This document shows, piece by piece, positions 40,899 through 51,900 of a stretch of DNA of 64,000 bases (position 1 is the first letter of the stretch; each line of letters opens with the position of its first letter). The notes under the pieces were generated by a model. The model had not been told where the DNA came from. It saw only the letters and a program-made list of their open reading frames with translations, and ran no database searches. This DNA comes from Nocardia brasiliensis NBRC 14402. GTDB taxonomy: Bacteria; Actinomycetota; Actinomycetes; Mycobacteriales; Mycobacteriaceae. A program made the translations under genes and the position numbers. Location: contig NZ_BAFT02000032.1 of assembly GCF_000308475.2 (NCBI RefSeq), forward strand, positions 1-64,000. Reading direction: 5' to 3'.

Positions 40899-43872
40899 TG
40901 TTGCGCCGTTCTTCGGCCGCCCCGGGCTGATTCAGCAGCAGTTCGACCTCGCTGTCGGACAGCTCGTCCAGCCGCCGTATCAGGTGTGCGGCGATGGTCT
41001 CGGCCATCCCCGCGACGGTCGGGCCCGCGAACAGTTCGCCCAGTGCGAGTTCCAACGGGAAGATGGCGCGCAGCTGGGTTGCGACGTGCACCGCGAGCAG
41101 CGAATCGCCGCCCAGCTCGAAGAAATTCGCATCCACGCCGACCGCGTCCACGCCGAGGGCGGCACACCACACGGCGCGCACGCGCTGCCGCACCGCCGCG
41201 ACGAACTCGTCCTCTTCAGTGCCCGCGGCATCGCTCGCGCCGGTGGCGGCAGGCTCCGGCGGGGTCTGCTCGACCGGGCGCATGCGCGTCGGCGCGGTCT
41301 CCGGCGGATCGACCCAATAGCGCTTCAGCGCAAAGGGATACGTGGGCAGGCCGACCGTCGCGGGCGTCCGGTCGCCATAGATCGCTTCGAAGTCGACGTC
41401 TACGCCGGACAGCCACAGGCGACCGGCCGCCTCGACGATCGCCGACTCCGGCGCACCGGCCCCGAGACCGACGCCGAGCGTGCCGACCGTGGCCGATCCG
41501 CGATCGGCGGTGCGCAGGAACGAGACCAGCGATTTGCCCGGCCCCACCTCGAGCGCGACGGTGGACAGATTGCGGCCGAGCAGCCCGAGGGCCGCCTCGC
41601 GGAAGCGCACCGTGCTGGTCATCTGCCGGGCCCAGTACCCCGGGTCCACCGCTTGCTCGGCGGTGATCGGGGCACCGGTCACGTTGGACCAGAACGATGT
41701 TCGCGGCGACCGGCGGGGCACGCCGCGCACCAGCTCCGCGAAACGCGCCGCGGCCTCGTCCATCAGCGGCGTGTGGAAGGCATGCCCGACCGGGAGCAGC
41801 GAGCTCGCCGCGCCTGCCGCGGACAGCTCCTCCGAGAGCCGGAGCAATGCCGCGGGCGCGCCCGCGACCACGCAGCGGGTCGCGGAATTGTCCGCGGCCA
41901 GCCACACGTCCTCCGGCAGGCGTGCCGCGACGGCGTCCGCGCCCTGGGAGATCGCGAGCATCCCGCCGGGCGGCGCGGCCGCCATGATCCGGCCGCGCGC
42001 GACCATCAGGCGTAGCGCGTCGGGCAGTTCGAAGACGCCGGCGAGGGTGGCGCAGACCAGCTCGCCGAGGCTGTGCCCCAGCAGTTCCGTCGGCGCGACA
42101 CCGAACTCGCGCCACATGCCCGCCAGCGCGTATTCCACCGCGAACAACGCGACCTGGGTCTGTTCGGTGCCCTCGGCCTGCCGGATCGCCGCGTCCAGTT
42201 CGAACCCGTCCGCGCGGAGCAACTCCGCGCACTCGCGCAGGCGGCTGCCGAACGGACCGACGGTGGCCGCGAGTTCGAGGACCGCTGCGCCGAGTGCGAC
42301 CCCTTGCCCCGGGAACAACCACGCCACCGCCGGTGCGGCTACCGCCTCGCCCGCCACGGGCTTGCGCAGCGCCGTGGCCGCCTGCGCCGTCGTGCTCGCC
42401 ACCACCATGCGGCGATGCGGGAACCGGCGGCGACGATGCGCCAACGTGTGTGCGACAGCGGCCAATTCGACATCGGTGTCGTCGAGGTAGTCGGCCAGGC
42501 GGGCCGCGGCACGGTCGGCGTCCTGCGGCGTGCGCGCCGAGATCAACAGCGCGCGTGGGCCGCCGGCCGCCGCGACGGGTGCGGGCACCGGTGGCTGTTC
42601 CACGATGACGTGCGCATTGGTGCCGCCGATGCCGAACGCGCTCACCCCGGCCCGGCGCACCTCGGCGGACCACGCTTTCAGCTCGGTGTTCACGTAGAAC
42701 GGGCCGGACGCGAAGTCGATCTCGGGATTCGGCCTGGTGTAGTGCAGGCTCGCCGGGATACGGCCGTCGCGCACCGTGAGCACCGCTTTGATGAAACCGG
42801 CGACACCACCCGCGGAATTCAAGTGGCCGACATTGGTTTTCACCGAACCCAGCGCACAGTACTGCGTGGCTGCGGTGTGCTCACGATAGGCGGCGCTCAG
42901 CGCCGCGATCTCGATCGGGTCACCCAGTTTCGTTCCGGTGCCGTGCGCTTCGACGTAGCCGATGGTGTCGGCGCCGATCCCGGCCGCCGACAATGCTTCT
43001 CGGATGACGGCCCGCTGGCCCGCGATGCCCGGCGCCGTGTAACCGATCTTGTCGGCGCCGTCGTTGTTCACCGCGGAACCGAGGATCACGGCGTGCACCC
43101 GGTCGCCGTCGGCCAGCGCGTCGGCGAGCCGTTTGAGCACGACAACGCCTACGCCGGAACCGAATACGGTGCCACCGGCGTCGGCGTCGAACGCCCGGCA
43201 GTGCCCGTCCGGGGAGAGGATCGAACCCTCCTCGTAGATGTAACCGGCTTGCTGCGGCACCTGCACGCTCGCACCGCCGGCCAGCGCCACATCGCACTGG
43301 AAGTCCAGCAGCGCCTGCGCCGCCTGGTGAATCGCGACCAGCGAGGTGGAGCACGCGGTCTGCACCGCGAAACTCGGTCCGGTCAGGTTGAGCTTGTAGG
43401 AGACCTTGGTGGCCAGGTAGTCCGAGGCGTTGCCGTGCAGGGCGTGCAGTTGCGAACTCGGGGTCTGGAACAGGCTCGCGTGCCCGGCCAGATTGCGCAG
43501 CAGATAGGTGCTCAGGCCCGCGCCCGCGAAAACACCGACGGAGCCGGGGTGCTCGGTGGCGAGGCGGCCGCTGTCCTCCAAGGCTTCCCACGCGCACAGC
43601 AGGAACAAACGCTGCTGCGGGTCGGTCAGCTGGACCTCTCGCGGGCTCATGTCGAAGAACTCCGCGTCGAACTTGTCCGCGTCCGGCAGCAACGCGCCCA
43701 CGTGCACGTAACCGGCGGGCGGGTCGGCGGGCATGGTCTCCGGCGCGAGCGGGCGCACCGATTCACGTCCCGCGCACAGGTTGCGCCAGTACTCGGCGAC
43801 CGTGTCGGCGCCCGGAAAACGGCAGGCCATGCCGGTCACGGCGATCCGGAAATCGTTGTCGTCGTGCGTCAT
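40891..43872 (-). CDS. type I PKS: KS-AT-PCP/ACP
   Basis: A 993-residue PKS module. The KS has all three residues (TACSTSL near 172, EAHGTGTKLGDP, KTNVGHLNSAGG). The AT (GHSLGE near 599) has HAFHTPL near 695, which marks malonyl-CoA. The carrier (FELGGDSLLAVH near 922) ends the protein. There is no KR, DH or ER, so the two-carbon unit keeps its beta-ketone unless the trans MaoC-SDR acts. It probably extends the peptide from the upstream NRPS before threonine is added. The ATG overlaps the NRPS stop (ATGA). Confidence 0.95.
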   Translation of the reverse strand: MTHDDNDFRIAVTGMACRFPGADTVAEYWRNLCAGRESVRPLAPETMPADPPAGYVHVGALLPDADKFDAEFFDMSPREVQLTDPQQRLFLLCAWEALEDSGRLATEHPGSVGVFAGAGLSTYLLRNLAGHASLFQTPSSQLHALHGNASDYLATKVSYKLNLTGPSFAVQTACSTSLVAIHQAAQALLDFQCDVALAGGASVQVPQQAGYIYEEGSILSPDGHCRAFDADAGGTVFGSGVGVVVLKRLADALADGDRVHAVILGSAVNNDGADKIGYTAPGIAGQRAVIREALSAAGIGADTIGYVEAHGTGTKLGDPIEIAALSAAYREHTAATQYCALGSVKTNVGHLNSAGGVAGFIKAVLTVRDGRIPASLHYTRPNPEIDFASGPFYVNTELKAWSAEVRRAGVSAFGIGGTNAHVIVEQPPVPAPVAAAGGPRALLISARTPQDADRAAARLADYLDDTDVELAAVAHTLAHRRRRFPHRRMVVASTTAQAATALRKPVAGEAVAAPAVAWLFPGQGVALGAAVLELAATVGPFGSRLRECAELLRADGFELDAAIRQAEGTEQTQVALFAVEYALAGMWREFGVAPTELLGHSLGELVCATLAGVFELPDALRLMVARGRIMAAAPPGGMLAISQGADAVAARLPEDVWLAADNSATRCVVAGAPAALLRLSEELSAAGAASSLLPVGHAFHTPLMDEAAARFAELVRGVPRRSPRTSFWSNVTGAPITAEQAVDPGYWARQMTSTVRFREAALGLLGRNLSTVALEVGPGKSLVSFLRTADRGSATVGTLGVGLGAGAPESAIVEAAGRLWLSGVDVDFEAIYGDRTPATVGLPTYPFALKRYWVDPPETAPTRMRPVEQTPPEPAATGASDAAGTEEDEFVAAVRQRVRAVWCAALGVDAVGVDANFFELGGDSLLAVHVATQLRAIFPLELALGELFAGPTVAGMAETIAAHLIRRLDELSDSEVELLLNQPGAAEERRNNA

Positions 43873-46800
43873 CGCGGGTCCCCGCTCTCGTCGTCGGACA
43901 GGTGCGGCGCGGGCGACCCCGCGCTCTGGCGGTGGGCCCGCCGACGCGCGGCGGCCGCGCGCCGGTCGAGCCCGCGGTCCCCCTCCTCCGGCGTACTCGC
44001 CCGACCGGCCAGGGTCTTCGCGAGTCCGTCGACGGTCGGCGCGGCGAACAGGTCGGTCATCGCCAGTTCGATGCCGAGCCGACGCTCCAGCAGGCCGCGC
44101 ACCCGGGCCACGGCAAGCGAGTGCCCGCCCAGATCGAAGAAGTTCTGCCCCAGACCGACCTCGCGGTCGAGCACCTGCGCCCACACTTCGGCGACGACGC
44201 GCTCCAGCTCGGTGCTCGGCGCGATGTACACCGGCGGCGCGGCCGGGGCGATCTTGGGCAGCTTGGCGCGGTCCAGTTTGCCGGTGAGGCCACGCGGCAG
44301 CTGGTCGAGCACCATGTAGGCCGACGGAATCATGTAGTCGGGCAGCCTGGTTCGCAAGAACGCCGACAACTCCAGGTAGTCGGGCTCGAGCGGGCCCTCC
44401 TGGGTGAGATAGGCGACCAACCGCGGCACCTCGGCGTCGGCGTCGAGTACCACGGCCGCCTCGGCCACCGTCGGATGTGCGCGCAGGAAGGTCTCCGCCT
44501 CCCCCGGTTCCACCCGGTGGCCGCGAATCTTGACCTGCCGGTCCTTCCGGCCGACGAAGACGAGCTTGCCGTCGGGTAAGCGCCGGGCCAGATCGCCCGT
44601 GCGGTAGTACGGCACGCCGTCGCGGCCGGTGCCGAACGCCCGCTCGGTGAGTTCGGGTCGATGCCAATAGCCGAGGGCCACATAGGGACTGCGCAGGGCG
44701 ATCTCGCCGTATACCTCGGTGGGCCGGCCTGCGGCATCCACCAGGTCCACCGCCACCCCTTCGACGGGGCGGCCGATCGGCACGCCCGCACGATCCGCGT
44801 CCGCGGGAGAAACGATGTGCTGCAACGCCACCGAGCATTCCGACGGTCCGTACAGACTCACCAGCCGGCACTCGGCGGTGAAATGCTTGCCGAAATCGAT
44901 GACGTCGCCGCGGACCACCTCCTCGCCGCCGAGCGCGACGAGCCGCAACGCCCGCGGTGTCCACGGCGCGTCGGCGTCGCTCAGCAGGTAGCGGAAAAGC
45001 GTAGGGGTGCAGTGCAGGACGGTGATCCCGGCCCGTTCGATCTCCGCGCGCAAGGCGGCCGGACCGTAGTTGTGCGGATCGATCACGCACAGCTGCGCGC
45101 CCGCCACCGCCGCGCCGAACGAATTCAACACCCCGGCGTCGAAGGTGTAGCGCGCGGGCGCGGCGACGACGTCGTCGGGGCCGAGGCGCAGCCGCCGTGC
45201 GTAGGTCACCGCGTGCGCCAACGCGTTACCGCGGCTCTGCGCCACGCCTTTCGGGCGTCCGGTGGACCCGGACGTGTGCAGGATGTAAGCGAAATCGTCG
45301 GCGCTTATATGCGATTTCGCCCACGTCGACAGGTCGTTGGTGGGCACCGCGCCGAGCGCGGGGTCCGGATGGTCGGCCCGCGCCGCGACCGTGAACACCT
45401 GCGCGCCGCCCGCGACGGACCGCGCGAGCGCGGTCAGCGACGGATCACACACCAGCGCGGACACATCGGCTTCCTCGAGGATCTCGATGAGCCGGGCCTC
45501 GGGCGCCCGCGGATCGAGCGGGACGTAGGCCACGCCGGCGCGCAGCGCCGCCCACACCGCGACGAAACTCTCCGGCGTGTGGTCGTACAGCAGCGCGACC
45601 CGGCTGCCGTCCAGTCCGGCGCCGATGAGCTGCTTGGCGATCGCGGCGGTGAGCAGGTCGAGTTCGGCATAACTGGTGACCCGCTCGCCGCCGCGTACCG
45701 CCGGTGCGTCGGCGCGCACGTCGATCACTGCGTCCAGACGATCGATCAGACGCTCGCCGGGCTCGGCCACCGGCACGAGCGCGGTGCCGGGCAGCTCCCA
45801 ATCCGGCTCGCCCGCAGTCGGTGCCGTCCGCTCCAGCGCGATCGCACCGACGAGCTGTTCGGGATCCGCCACGATCGCGGCCAGCGCGTCCGCATAGTGA
45901 CGCAGGGTCCGGTCGGCGCTGGGCTCATCGTAGAGGTCGAGGCTGTATTCGAGACTCAGCTTGGCGGTGCCGTCGGTTTCGTCGACGGTGAGGTCGAAGT
46001 CCATCTTGGCGGTCGCCCGCGGGGCGTCGACCAATTCGACCTCGAGCCCGGCCATCTCGAGCGTGGGCGGCGGGGTGTTCAGGTAGTTGAACATCACCTG
46101 GGCCAGCGGGGTCCGGCTCATGTCCCGGTGCGGCACCATCGCCTCGATGACCTTCTCGAACGGCAGGTCCTGGTTCGCGTGCGCCGCGAGCACGGTCCGC
46201 CCGACGCGGGCGACCAAGCTGGTGCAGGTTTCCTCCGGATCGACCCGGGTGCGCAGCGCCAGCGTGTTCAAGAAGCAACCGACCAGCGGCTCGACCGCCG
46301 AGCGGGTCCGTCCGGCGATCGGGGAGGCGACGATCAGATCCTGTTGGCGGGTATACCGATTCAGCACGGTATAGAAAGCCGCGAGCAGCACCGCGAAGGT
46401 CGTGACGCCCTGCCGGGCGGCGAGCGCGCGGATCTGCGCCATCACCTGCGGGTCGATCGAGTGGCGCGCCACCGCGCCGCGCGAGGTGCGCCGAGCCGGG
46501 CGTGGACGGTCGCCGGGAATCTCGGTGACCGTCGGGTGCGCGAGCTCGCCGCGCCAGAAGTCCAGTTGCCCGGCAAGACTCGTCGCGCTGTCGCGCTGCC
46601 AGCCCGCGTAGTCCGCGTACTGCACCGTCAGCGGCGGCAGCGGCGCGCAGTCCCGGTCGGTGCGGGCGCGATAGTGCGCCGAGACCTCTTGGCTCAGTAC
46701 CGCGATCGACCAGGCGTCGCACACGATGTGGTGCAGCGCCAAGGCGAGCAGGTATTCGTCGGGGCCGGATTTGATCAGGTGGTACCGCCAGACCGGGCCT

Positions 46801-48902
46801 TCCGTCAGATCGAACGGCGCCCGGTACACCTGGGCCGCGAGGTCTGCCGCCGCGCCGGAGCGGGCCTCGGCCGGCAAGTCGCTCAGATCCGTGACGTCCA
46901 GCGGCCGTGCGGCATACGGGCGGATCAGCTGGCGCAGCTGTCCGTCCGCGGTGGTCCGGTAGACGCTGCGCAGCACCTCGTGCCGCCGCTCCACCTGTGC
47001 CAGTGCGTGTTCCAGCGCGGCGATGTCGAGCACGCCGCGCAGCCGCAGCCCGCCGGGCATGATGTAGGTCGCGTTGCCGGGATCGAGGGTCTCCAGGAAC
47101 CAGAGCCGCTCCTGGGCATAGGAAACCGCGAGCAGCGCGTCCTCGGCGCGCGGCAGCGCGCGTAGCGGCGGCAACGACTCCTCTTGTGCGGCAGCGGCTT
47201 CGATCAGCCGCGCCGCCGTGACGATGGTCGGGCTCTCGAACAACTCGCGCAGCGAGACGCTCACCCCGAACTCGTCGAGGATCTGCGAGATCACCCGGGT
47301 CGCCGCGAGCGAGGTGCCGCCGAGCAGGAAGAAATCGTCGTGGCGGCCGATCTCGGGCCGCTGCAACGCCGCGGACCACAGCGCGGCCAGCCGGATCTCC
47401 CGCTCGCCGATCGGCGCCTCGAACGGGGCGGCCTCGGTGTCGAGCGAATCCTCCTCGTCGGCAATATCGCTCACCGCGTACGTCCGCACCGGGAGGGCGG
47501 CGAGCAGTTCGTCCACCTTGGTCGTCGGCGCGGCCGCGGCCGCGGCGGCCGCCACCGTACGGAAGTCCAGCGCCAGATCGGCGGCGGCCGTCGCGGTCAG
47601 CAGCGCCGAGTTGTAGGTGAGCTGCACGACCAGCTCCGAGCCTGCCTCGGCGACGTGCATGACGAGGTCGTACAGCGTCGCGCCGGTATCGATGGTGTGC
47701 CAGTCGACGGTCAGGCCCCATTCGCTCAGGTCGGGGCGCTCGAGCACCTGCTGGACGAACAAGGTCTGGAACACGGGGCTGTAGGCCGGATCCCACGGGC
47801 CGCCGATCGCCTCGACGATCCGCTCGAACGGCACGGTCTCGTCGTCATAGGCCGCCATCGCGGTATCGCGCGTGCGATGCAGCAGGTCCAGGAAGGTCTG
47901 GCCGGGCGCGACATCGGCACGCACCGGCACCGTGTTCACGAAATGCCCGATGGTCTTGGCCAATTCGGCGTACGGCCGGGCCGCCATCGGGATGCCGACG
48001 CAGAAGTCGAACCGACCGTAGCGGTGCGCCAGGATCAGCTCGTAGCAGGCGAGCAGAAAGACGAACGGCGGCACCCCGTTGGCCGCCGCGGCGGCGCGCA
48101 CCGCTGCGGTCACCTCGCGCGGGAACGAATCCTCGACGCGCGCACCGTTGTTCCCGACGCGCCGGGGTCGCCTGCCGATCGCGACATCCAGCGGCGGCGC
48201 CCCGCGCAGGAGCGCGGCCCGCCGCTCGGCCGCCGCCGCCTGCGTGGCGGGCACCCCGTGTTCGGCGCTCCACACCGCATAGTCGGCGTACTGCCGCGGC
48301 GGCGCGGACAACACGGTTTCCGCACCGCGGCGCAGTGCGCCGTAGGCCAGCCAGAGCTGATCGAACAGCAGCGCGATCGAAAGTCCGTCCAAAATCAGGT
48401 GATGCGCGACGACCGCGAGCAGCCACTGCTGCTCGGCCAGCCGAATCAGCGCCCAGCGCACGGGTGGCCGCGTCGCCGGCTCGAACGGCGCGGTCGCCAG
48501 CGTCTCGAGTAACTGATCTACCGCCGCCGCCCGGGATTTCGCGGGCACCAGCCGCAGATCCGGTGTCTGCCAATCGGCGCCGTCGGTCTCGACGATCTCG
48601 GCTTGCAGCCCGTCGGGCGTCTCCGTGAAGATCGTGCGCAGCGCGTGGTGCTGGCTCGTCACGGCATCGGCCGCCGCGCGCAGGGCCGCCGCGTCCAGCG
48701 GTCCGTCGATCCGGATGCCGAGCGGCACATGGTAGATCGCGGGATGACCGGCCAGCTGCTCATGCAGCCAGATGCCGCGCTGGGCCGGGGTGACCGGGAA
48801 CGGGCCCGCGCCCTCGCGCAGCGGAACGGTGGTGGTGGCCAGACCCGACGCGCGGCGTTCCCGCAGCCGCGCGAGGGCCAGGCTGCTAGCTGGTGAGTTC
48901 AT
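43869..48902 (-). CDS. NRPS: C-PCP-C-A-PCP (first module lacks A domain)
   Basis: A 1677-residue protein. C1 (HHLILDG near 171) is followed directly by a PCP (LLGGTSLAATR near 527) with no adenylation domain between. C2 (HHIVCDAWS near 729) leads to an A domain (HTSGSTGRPKG near 1210) and a second PCP (LGGHSLAVAR near 1592). The A-domain residues read from YTFDAGVLNSF, VLHCTP, VALGGEE and SLYGPSECSVA give DALHAGLVA(K), which I cannot assign to an amino acid. The first PCP must be loaded in trans or skipped. The ATG at 48902 lies 17 bp inside the preceding PKS gene. Confidence 0.93.
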   Translation of the reverse strand: MNSPASSLALARLRERRASGLATTTVPLREGAGPFPVTPAQRGIWLHEQLAGHPAIYHVPLGIRIDGPLDAAALRAAADAVTSQHHALRTIFTETPDGLQAEIVETDGADWQTPDLRLVPAKSRAAAVDQLLETLATAPFEPATRPPVRWALIRLAEQQWLLAVVAHHLILDGLSIALLFDQLWLAYGALRRGAETVLSAPPRQYADYAVWSAEHGVPATQAAAAERRAALLRGAPPLDVAIGRRPRRVGNNGARVEDSFPREVTAAVRAAAAANGVPPFVFLLACYELILAHRYGRFDFCVGIPMAARPYAELAKTIGHFVNTVPVRADVAPGQTFLDLLHRTRDTAMAAYDDETVPFERIVEAIGGPWDPAYSPVFQTLFVQQVLERPDLSEWGLTVDWHTIDTGATLYDLVMHVAEAGSELVVQLTYNSALLTATAAADLALDFRTVAAAAAAAAPTTKVDELLAALPVRTYAVSDIADEEDSLDTEAAPFEAPIGEREIRLAALWSAALQRPEIGRHDDFFLLGGTSLAATRVISQILDEFGVSVSLRELFESPTIVTAARLIEAAAAQEESLPPLRALPRAEDALLAVSYAQERLWFLETLDPGNATYIMPGGLRLRGVLDIAALEHALAQVERRHEVLRSVYRTTADGQLRQLIRPYAARPLDVTDLSDLPAEARSGAAADLAAQVYRAPFDLTEGPVWRYHLIKSGPDEYLLALALHHIVCDAWSIAVLSQEVSAHYRARTDRDCAPLPPLTVQYADYAGWQRDSATSLAGQLDFWRGELAHPTVTEIPGDRPRPARRTSRGAVARHSIDPQVMAQIRALAARQGVTTFAVLLAAFYTVLNRYTRQQDLIVASPIAGRTRSAVEPLVGCFLNTLALRTRVDPEETCTSLVARVGRTVLAAHANQDLPFEKVIEAMVPHRDMSRTPLAQVMFNYLNTPPPTLEMAGLEVELVDAPRATAKMDFDLTVDETDGTAKLSLEYSLDLYDEPSADRTLRHYADALAAIVADPEQLVGAIALERTAPTAGEPDWELPGTALVPVAEPGERLIDRLDAVIDVRADAPAVRGGERVTSYAELDLLTAAIAKQLIGAGLDGSRVALLYDHTPESFVAVWAALRAGVAYVPLDPRAPEARLIEILEEADVSALVCDPSLTALARSVAGGAQVFTVAARADHPDPALGAVPTNDLSTWAKSHISADDFAYILHTSGSTGRPKGVAQSRGNALAHAVTYARRLRLGPDDVVAAPARYTFDAGVLNSFGAAVAGAQLCVIDPHNYGPAALRAEIERAGITVLHCTPTLFRYLLSDADAPWTPRALRLVALGGEEVVRGDVIDFGKHFTAECRLVSLYGPSECSVALQHIVSPADADRAGVPIGRPVEGVAVDLVDAAGRPTEVYGEIALRSPYVALGYWHRPELTERAFGTGRDGVPYYRTGDLARRLPDGKLVFVGRKDRQVKIRGHRVEPGEAETFLRAHPTVAEAAVVLDADAEVPRLVAYLTQEGPLEPDYLELSAFLRTRLPDYMIPSAYMVLDQLPRGLTGKLDRAKLPKIAPAAPPVYIAPSTELERVVAEVWAQVLDREVGLGQNFFDLGGHSLAVARVRGLLERRLGIELAMTDLFAAPTVDGLAKTLAGRASTPEEGDRGLDRRAAAARRRAHRQSAGSPAPHLSDDESGDPR

Positions 48903-51900
48903 GAGCGGTCTCCAAAAGGGCATCGGCCTGCTCGACCATGAGTTCCTCCAGCGCCGCGGCCACCTGCGCGACGGTCGGCTCCAGCAACATGCGCCGCAGG
49001 GCGAACTCGATCTCGAAGAGCTCGCGCAGCCTGCGCACGAACTGGGTCGCGGCCAGTGAATGGCCGCCGATGCGGAAGAAGTTCTCGAACACGCCGACCT
49101 GCTCGAGTCCGAGCAACTCCGCCCACATCTCGGCGACGACCTGTTCGTATTCGGTACGCGGGGCGACATAGTCCGCGTCGGCGACGAACAACTCGGTGGC
49201 CCGGGTCGCCGGCGTGGACTGGATATCGGGCACCCCGTCGATCACCCGGTAGGACTTGCGGTCGTACGGGTACAGCGGCAGCTGAGCCGCCGACCGGTCC
49301 ACCGGATCGACACCGGCCCAGCGGATCTCGTGCCCGCGCACGTGCAGCTCGCCGACCGCGGCCAGCAGCACCGAGAGGTCGTCGATGTCACGCACCAGCG
49401 ACGGCACCGCGATGCCGGGCCGATCATTGTGGCGGAGCAGGCTTTTCAGCATCCCGTTGAGCGCGGGATGCGGGCCGATCTCGATGAAGGAGCTGACGTT
49501 GGCCTCGATCATGGCACCGACCGCCGCGGCGAACTCGACCGGCCGCACCACCTGGTCGGACCAGTACAGGCCGTTCAGCTGGGTGCCGTCGATCCGATCG
49601 CCGGTGACCGTCGAGTAGAACGCGATGCTGCCCGAACTCGGCTGGATGCACGGCATGTCGGCGACGAACTCCGGCAGGCAGTCCAGCATCAGCGGCGAGT
49701 GGAAGGCGTAGCGGCCCGGCAGCCGCCGGGTCATCACCTGCTCGGCGTCGAGCCGGGCGAGATAGCCGTCGACGGCGGCGGTGTGCCCCGAAATCAGGGC
49801 CCACTTGGGCCCGTTCGTACCGGCCAGATGCACGCGCGGCGGCAGTTCCAGCTCGGCGGCGGGCAGGTTCACCACGGCCATGCAGCCGTTGTCCCGCAGG
49901 CGCGCGGTCGCTTTCGCGCGGGCCGCGATGATCTGTGCGGCGGTGCGCAGATCGATCGCACCGCTCACGTGCGCGGCGGCGACCTCGCCGACACTGTGCC
50001 CGACCACCGCGGCGGGGACGATCCCCCACGACCGCCACAAGGCGGCGAGCGCGACCTGGAGCGCGAACAGCACCGGCTGCGCGGTGCCGGTATCGGCCAG
50101 GGCCTCGGCGTCGCCGCCGCGGTCCAGCACCGCGAAGGTCGACCAGCCGAGTTCGATCCGCAGCTCACGATCCACCGCGAGCAGCGCGTCCCGGAAGACC
50201 GGTTGCTGGCGAATCAGCTTGCGGCCCATACCGACCCACTGATTGCCCTGGCCGGTGAAGACGAAGCCCACCTGGCCGGGACCGCTGCGCGGCACCCGGC
50301 CCGCCGCCGCGCCGAGTGGCAACGAACCGGCGGCGATCGCGGCGAGCTGATCCGCGAGGTCCGTGTGATCGCGTGCGGGCACCGCGATTCGGAAGGGATG
50401 CTGGGCCCGGCGCGCGGTGGAGGTCTGCGCGAGTTCGGCGACCGGCGGTGCCGAACCGTCGCGCAGCAGTGCCAGCCAGCTGTCCACCAGCGCCAGCGTC
50501 GACTGCTCGCTGCGCCCGGAAAGGCTGACCAGATAGGGCCTTTCGGGCTGGGCCGACGGCGGCGTCCGAACCGGCCGCGTGGGCGCACCGGTGAGCACGG
50601 CATGCGCGTTGGTGCCGCCGAAGCCGAAGGAACTCACCCCGGCCAGCGCGCGCCCGCCGTGCGCGGGCCAGTCCCGGCTCGTGGTGGGCACCTCGAACGG
50701 CAGGTCCGCGAAAGCGATGTGCTTACTGGGCGATTCGAAGTTCAGGTTGGCGGGCACCTGACCGTGGTGCAGCGCCAGCGCCGTTTTCACCAGACCGGTG
50801 ATTCCCGCGGCCGCCTCCAAATGGCCCACCACCGTCTTGGCCGAGCCGACCAGGAATTCGCCGGTACCGGTGCGGTTCTCGCCGAACACGGTGCCGAGCG
50901 CGCGGGCCTCGATGGCGTCGCCCAGGATGGTCCCGGTGCCGTGCGCCTCGACGTACTGCACGTCGCGCGGATCGACCCCGGCCCGCCGGTAGGCCCGGCG
51001 CAGCACGTCGACCTGGGACTGGAAGCTCGGCGCGGTGAGGCCGTTGGTGCGGCCGTCCTGGTTGACCGCCGAACCGAGCAGTACCGCGTACACCCGGTCG
51101 CCGTCGCGTTGCGCCTGGGCCAGCGGCTTCAGCACCACGGCCGCGCTGCCCTCGCCGCGGACGTAACCGTCGGCGCGGTCGTCGAAGGTTTTGCAGCGTC
51201 CGTCGGCGGCCATCATGCCCGCCTCGGCCAGCGCCGCGGTGATGTGCGGATCGAGCGTCAGGTTGACGCCACCGACCACCGCGACGTCGCAGTCGCCGTC
51301 GTGCAGGCTGCGCAACGCCAGATGCAGCGCGACCAGTGAGGACGAGCACGCGGTGTCGACGCTCACGCTGGGCCCGCGCAGGTCGTACTGATAGGACAGC
51401 CGGTTGGCGGCGATGCTGGCCGCATTGCCGGTGACGGCGGCGATCGGCAGGCCTGCGTGCGGGTCGTGGCCGGCGCCGCGGGCGTATTCACCCGCGGTGA
51501 TGCCGACGAAGGCGCCGGTCGCGGTTCCGGCGAGCCGCTCGATCGGCACGCCCGCGTCCTCGAACGCGTCCGCGACGGTCTCGGCGAGCAGCCGTTGCTG
51601 CGGATCCATCACGGCGGCCTCGGCGTCGGAGATGCCGAAGTAGTTCGCGTCGAAGGCGTACGGGTCGTCGAGAAAGGAGCCGAACCAGGGAGTGCGGTGT
51701 TCGTCCGAGGCGCCGGCCTCGGCTTCGGCCGGTGACCTGCCGTATCGACTGTGCGGCGCCCGACCCACCAATTCTTTTCCGTGCCAGAGGGTTTCCCACA
51801 GCTGCTCGGGGCCGCGCAGCCCGGCGTAGGCGCAGCCGATGCCGATGATCGCCACCGGCTCCTGGCCGGTGTGCGGGCGCGTGGTGGCCACGGGCACCGG

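Noticed and set aside
44661-47165. A long plus-strand frame inside the NRPS gene
   Set aside because: It is the shadow of the C-A region; it is Arg/Gly/His-rich and has no family motif, while the minus strand has complete NRPS motifs.
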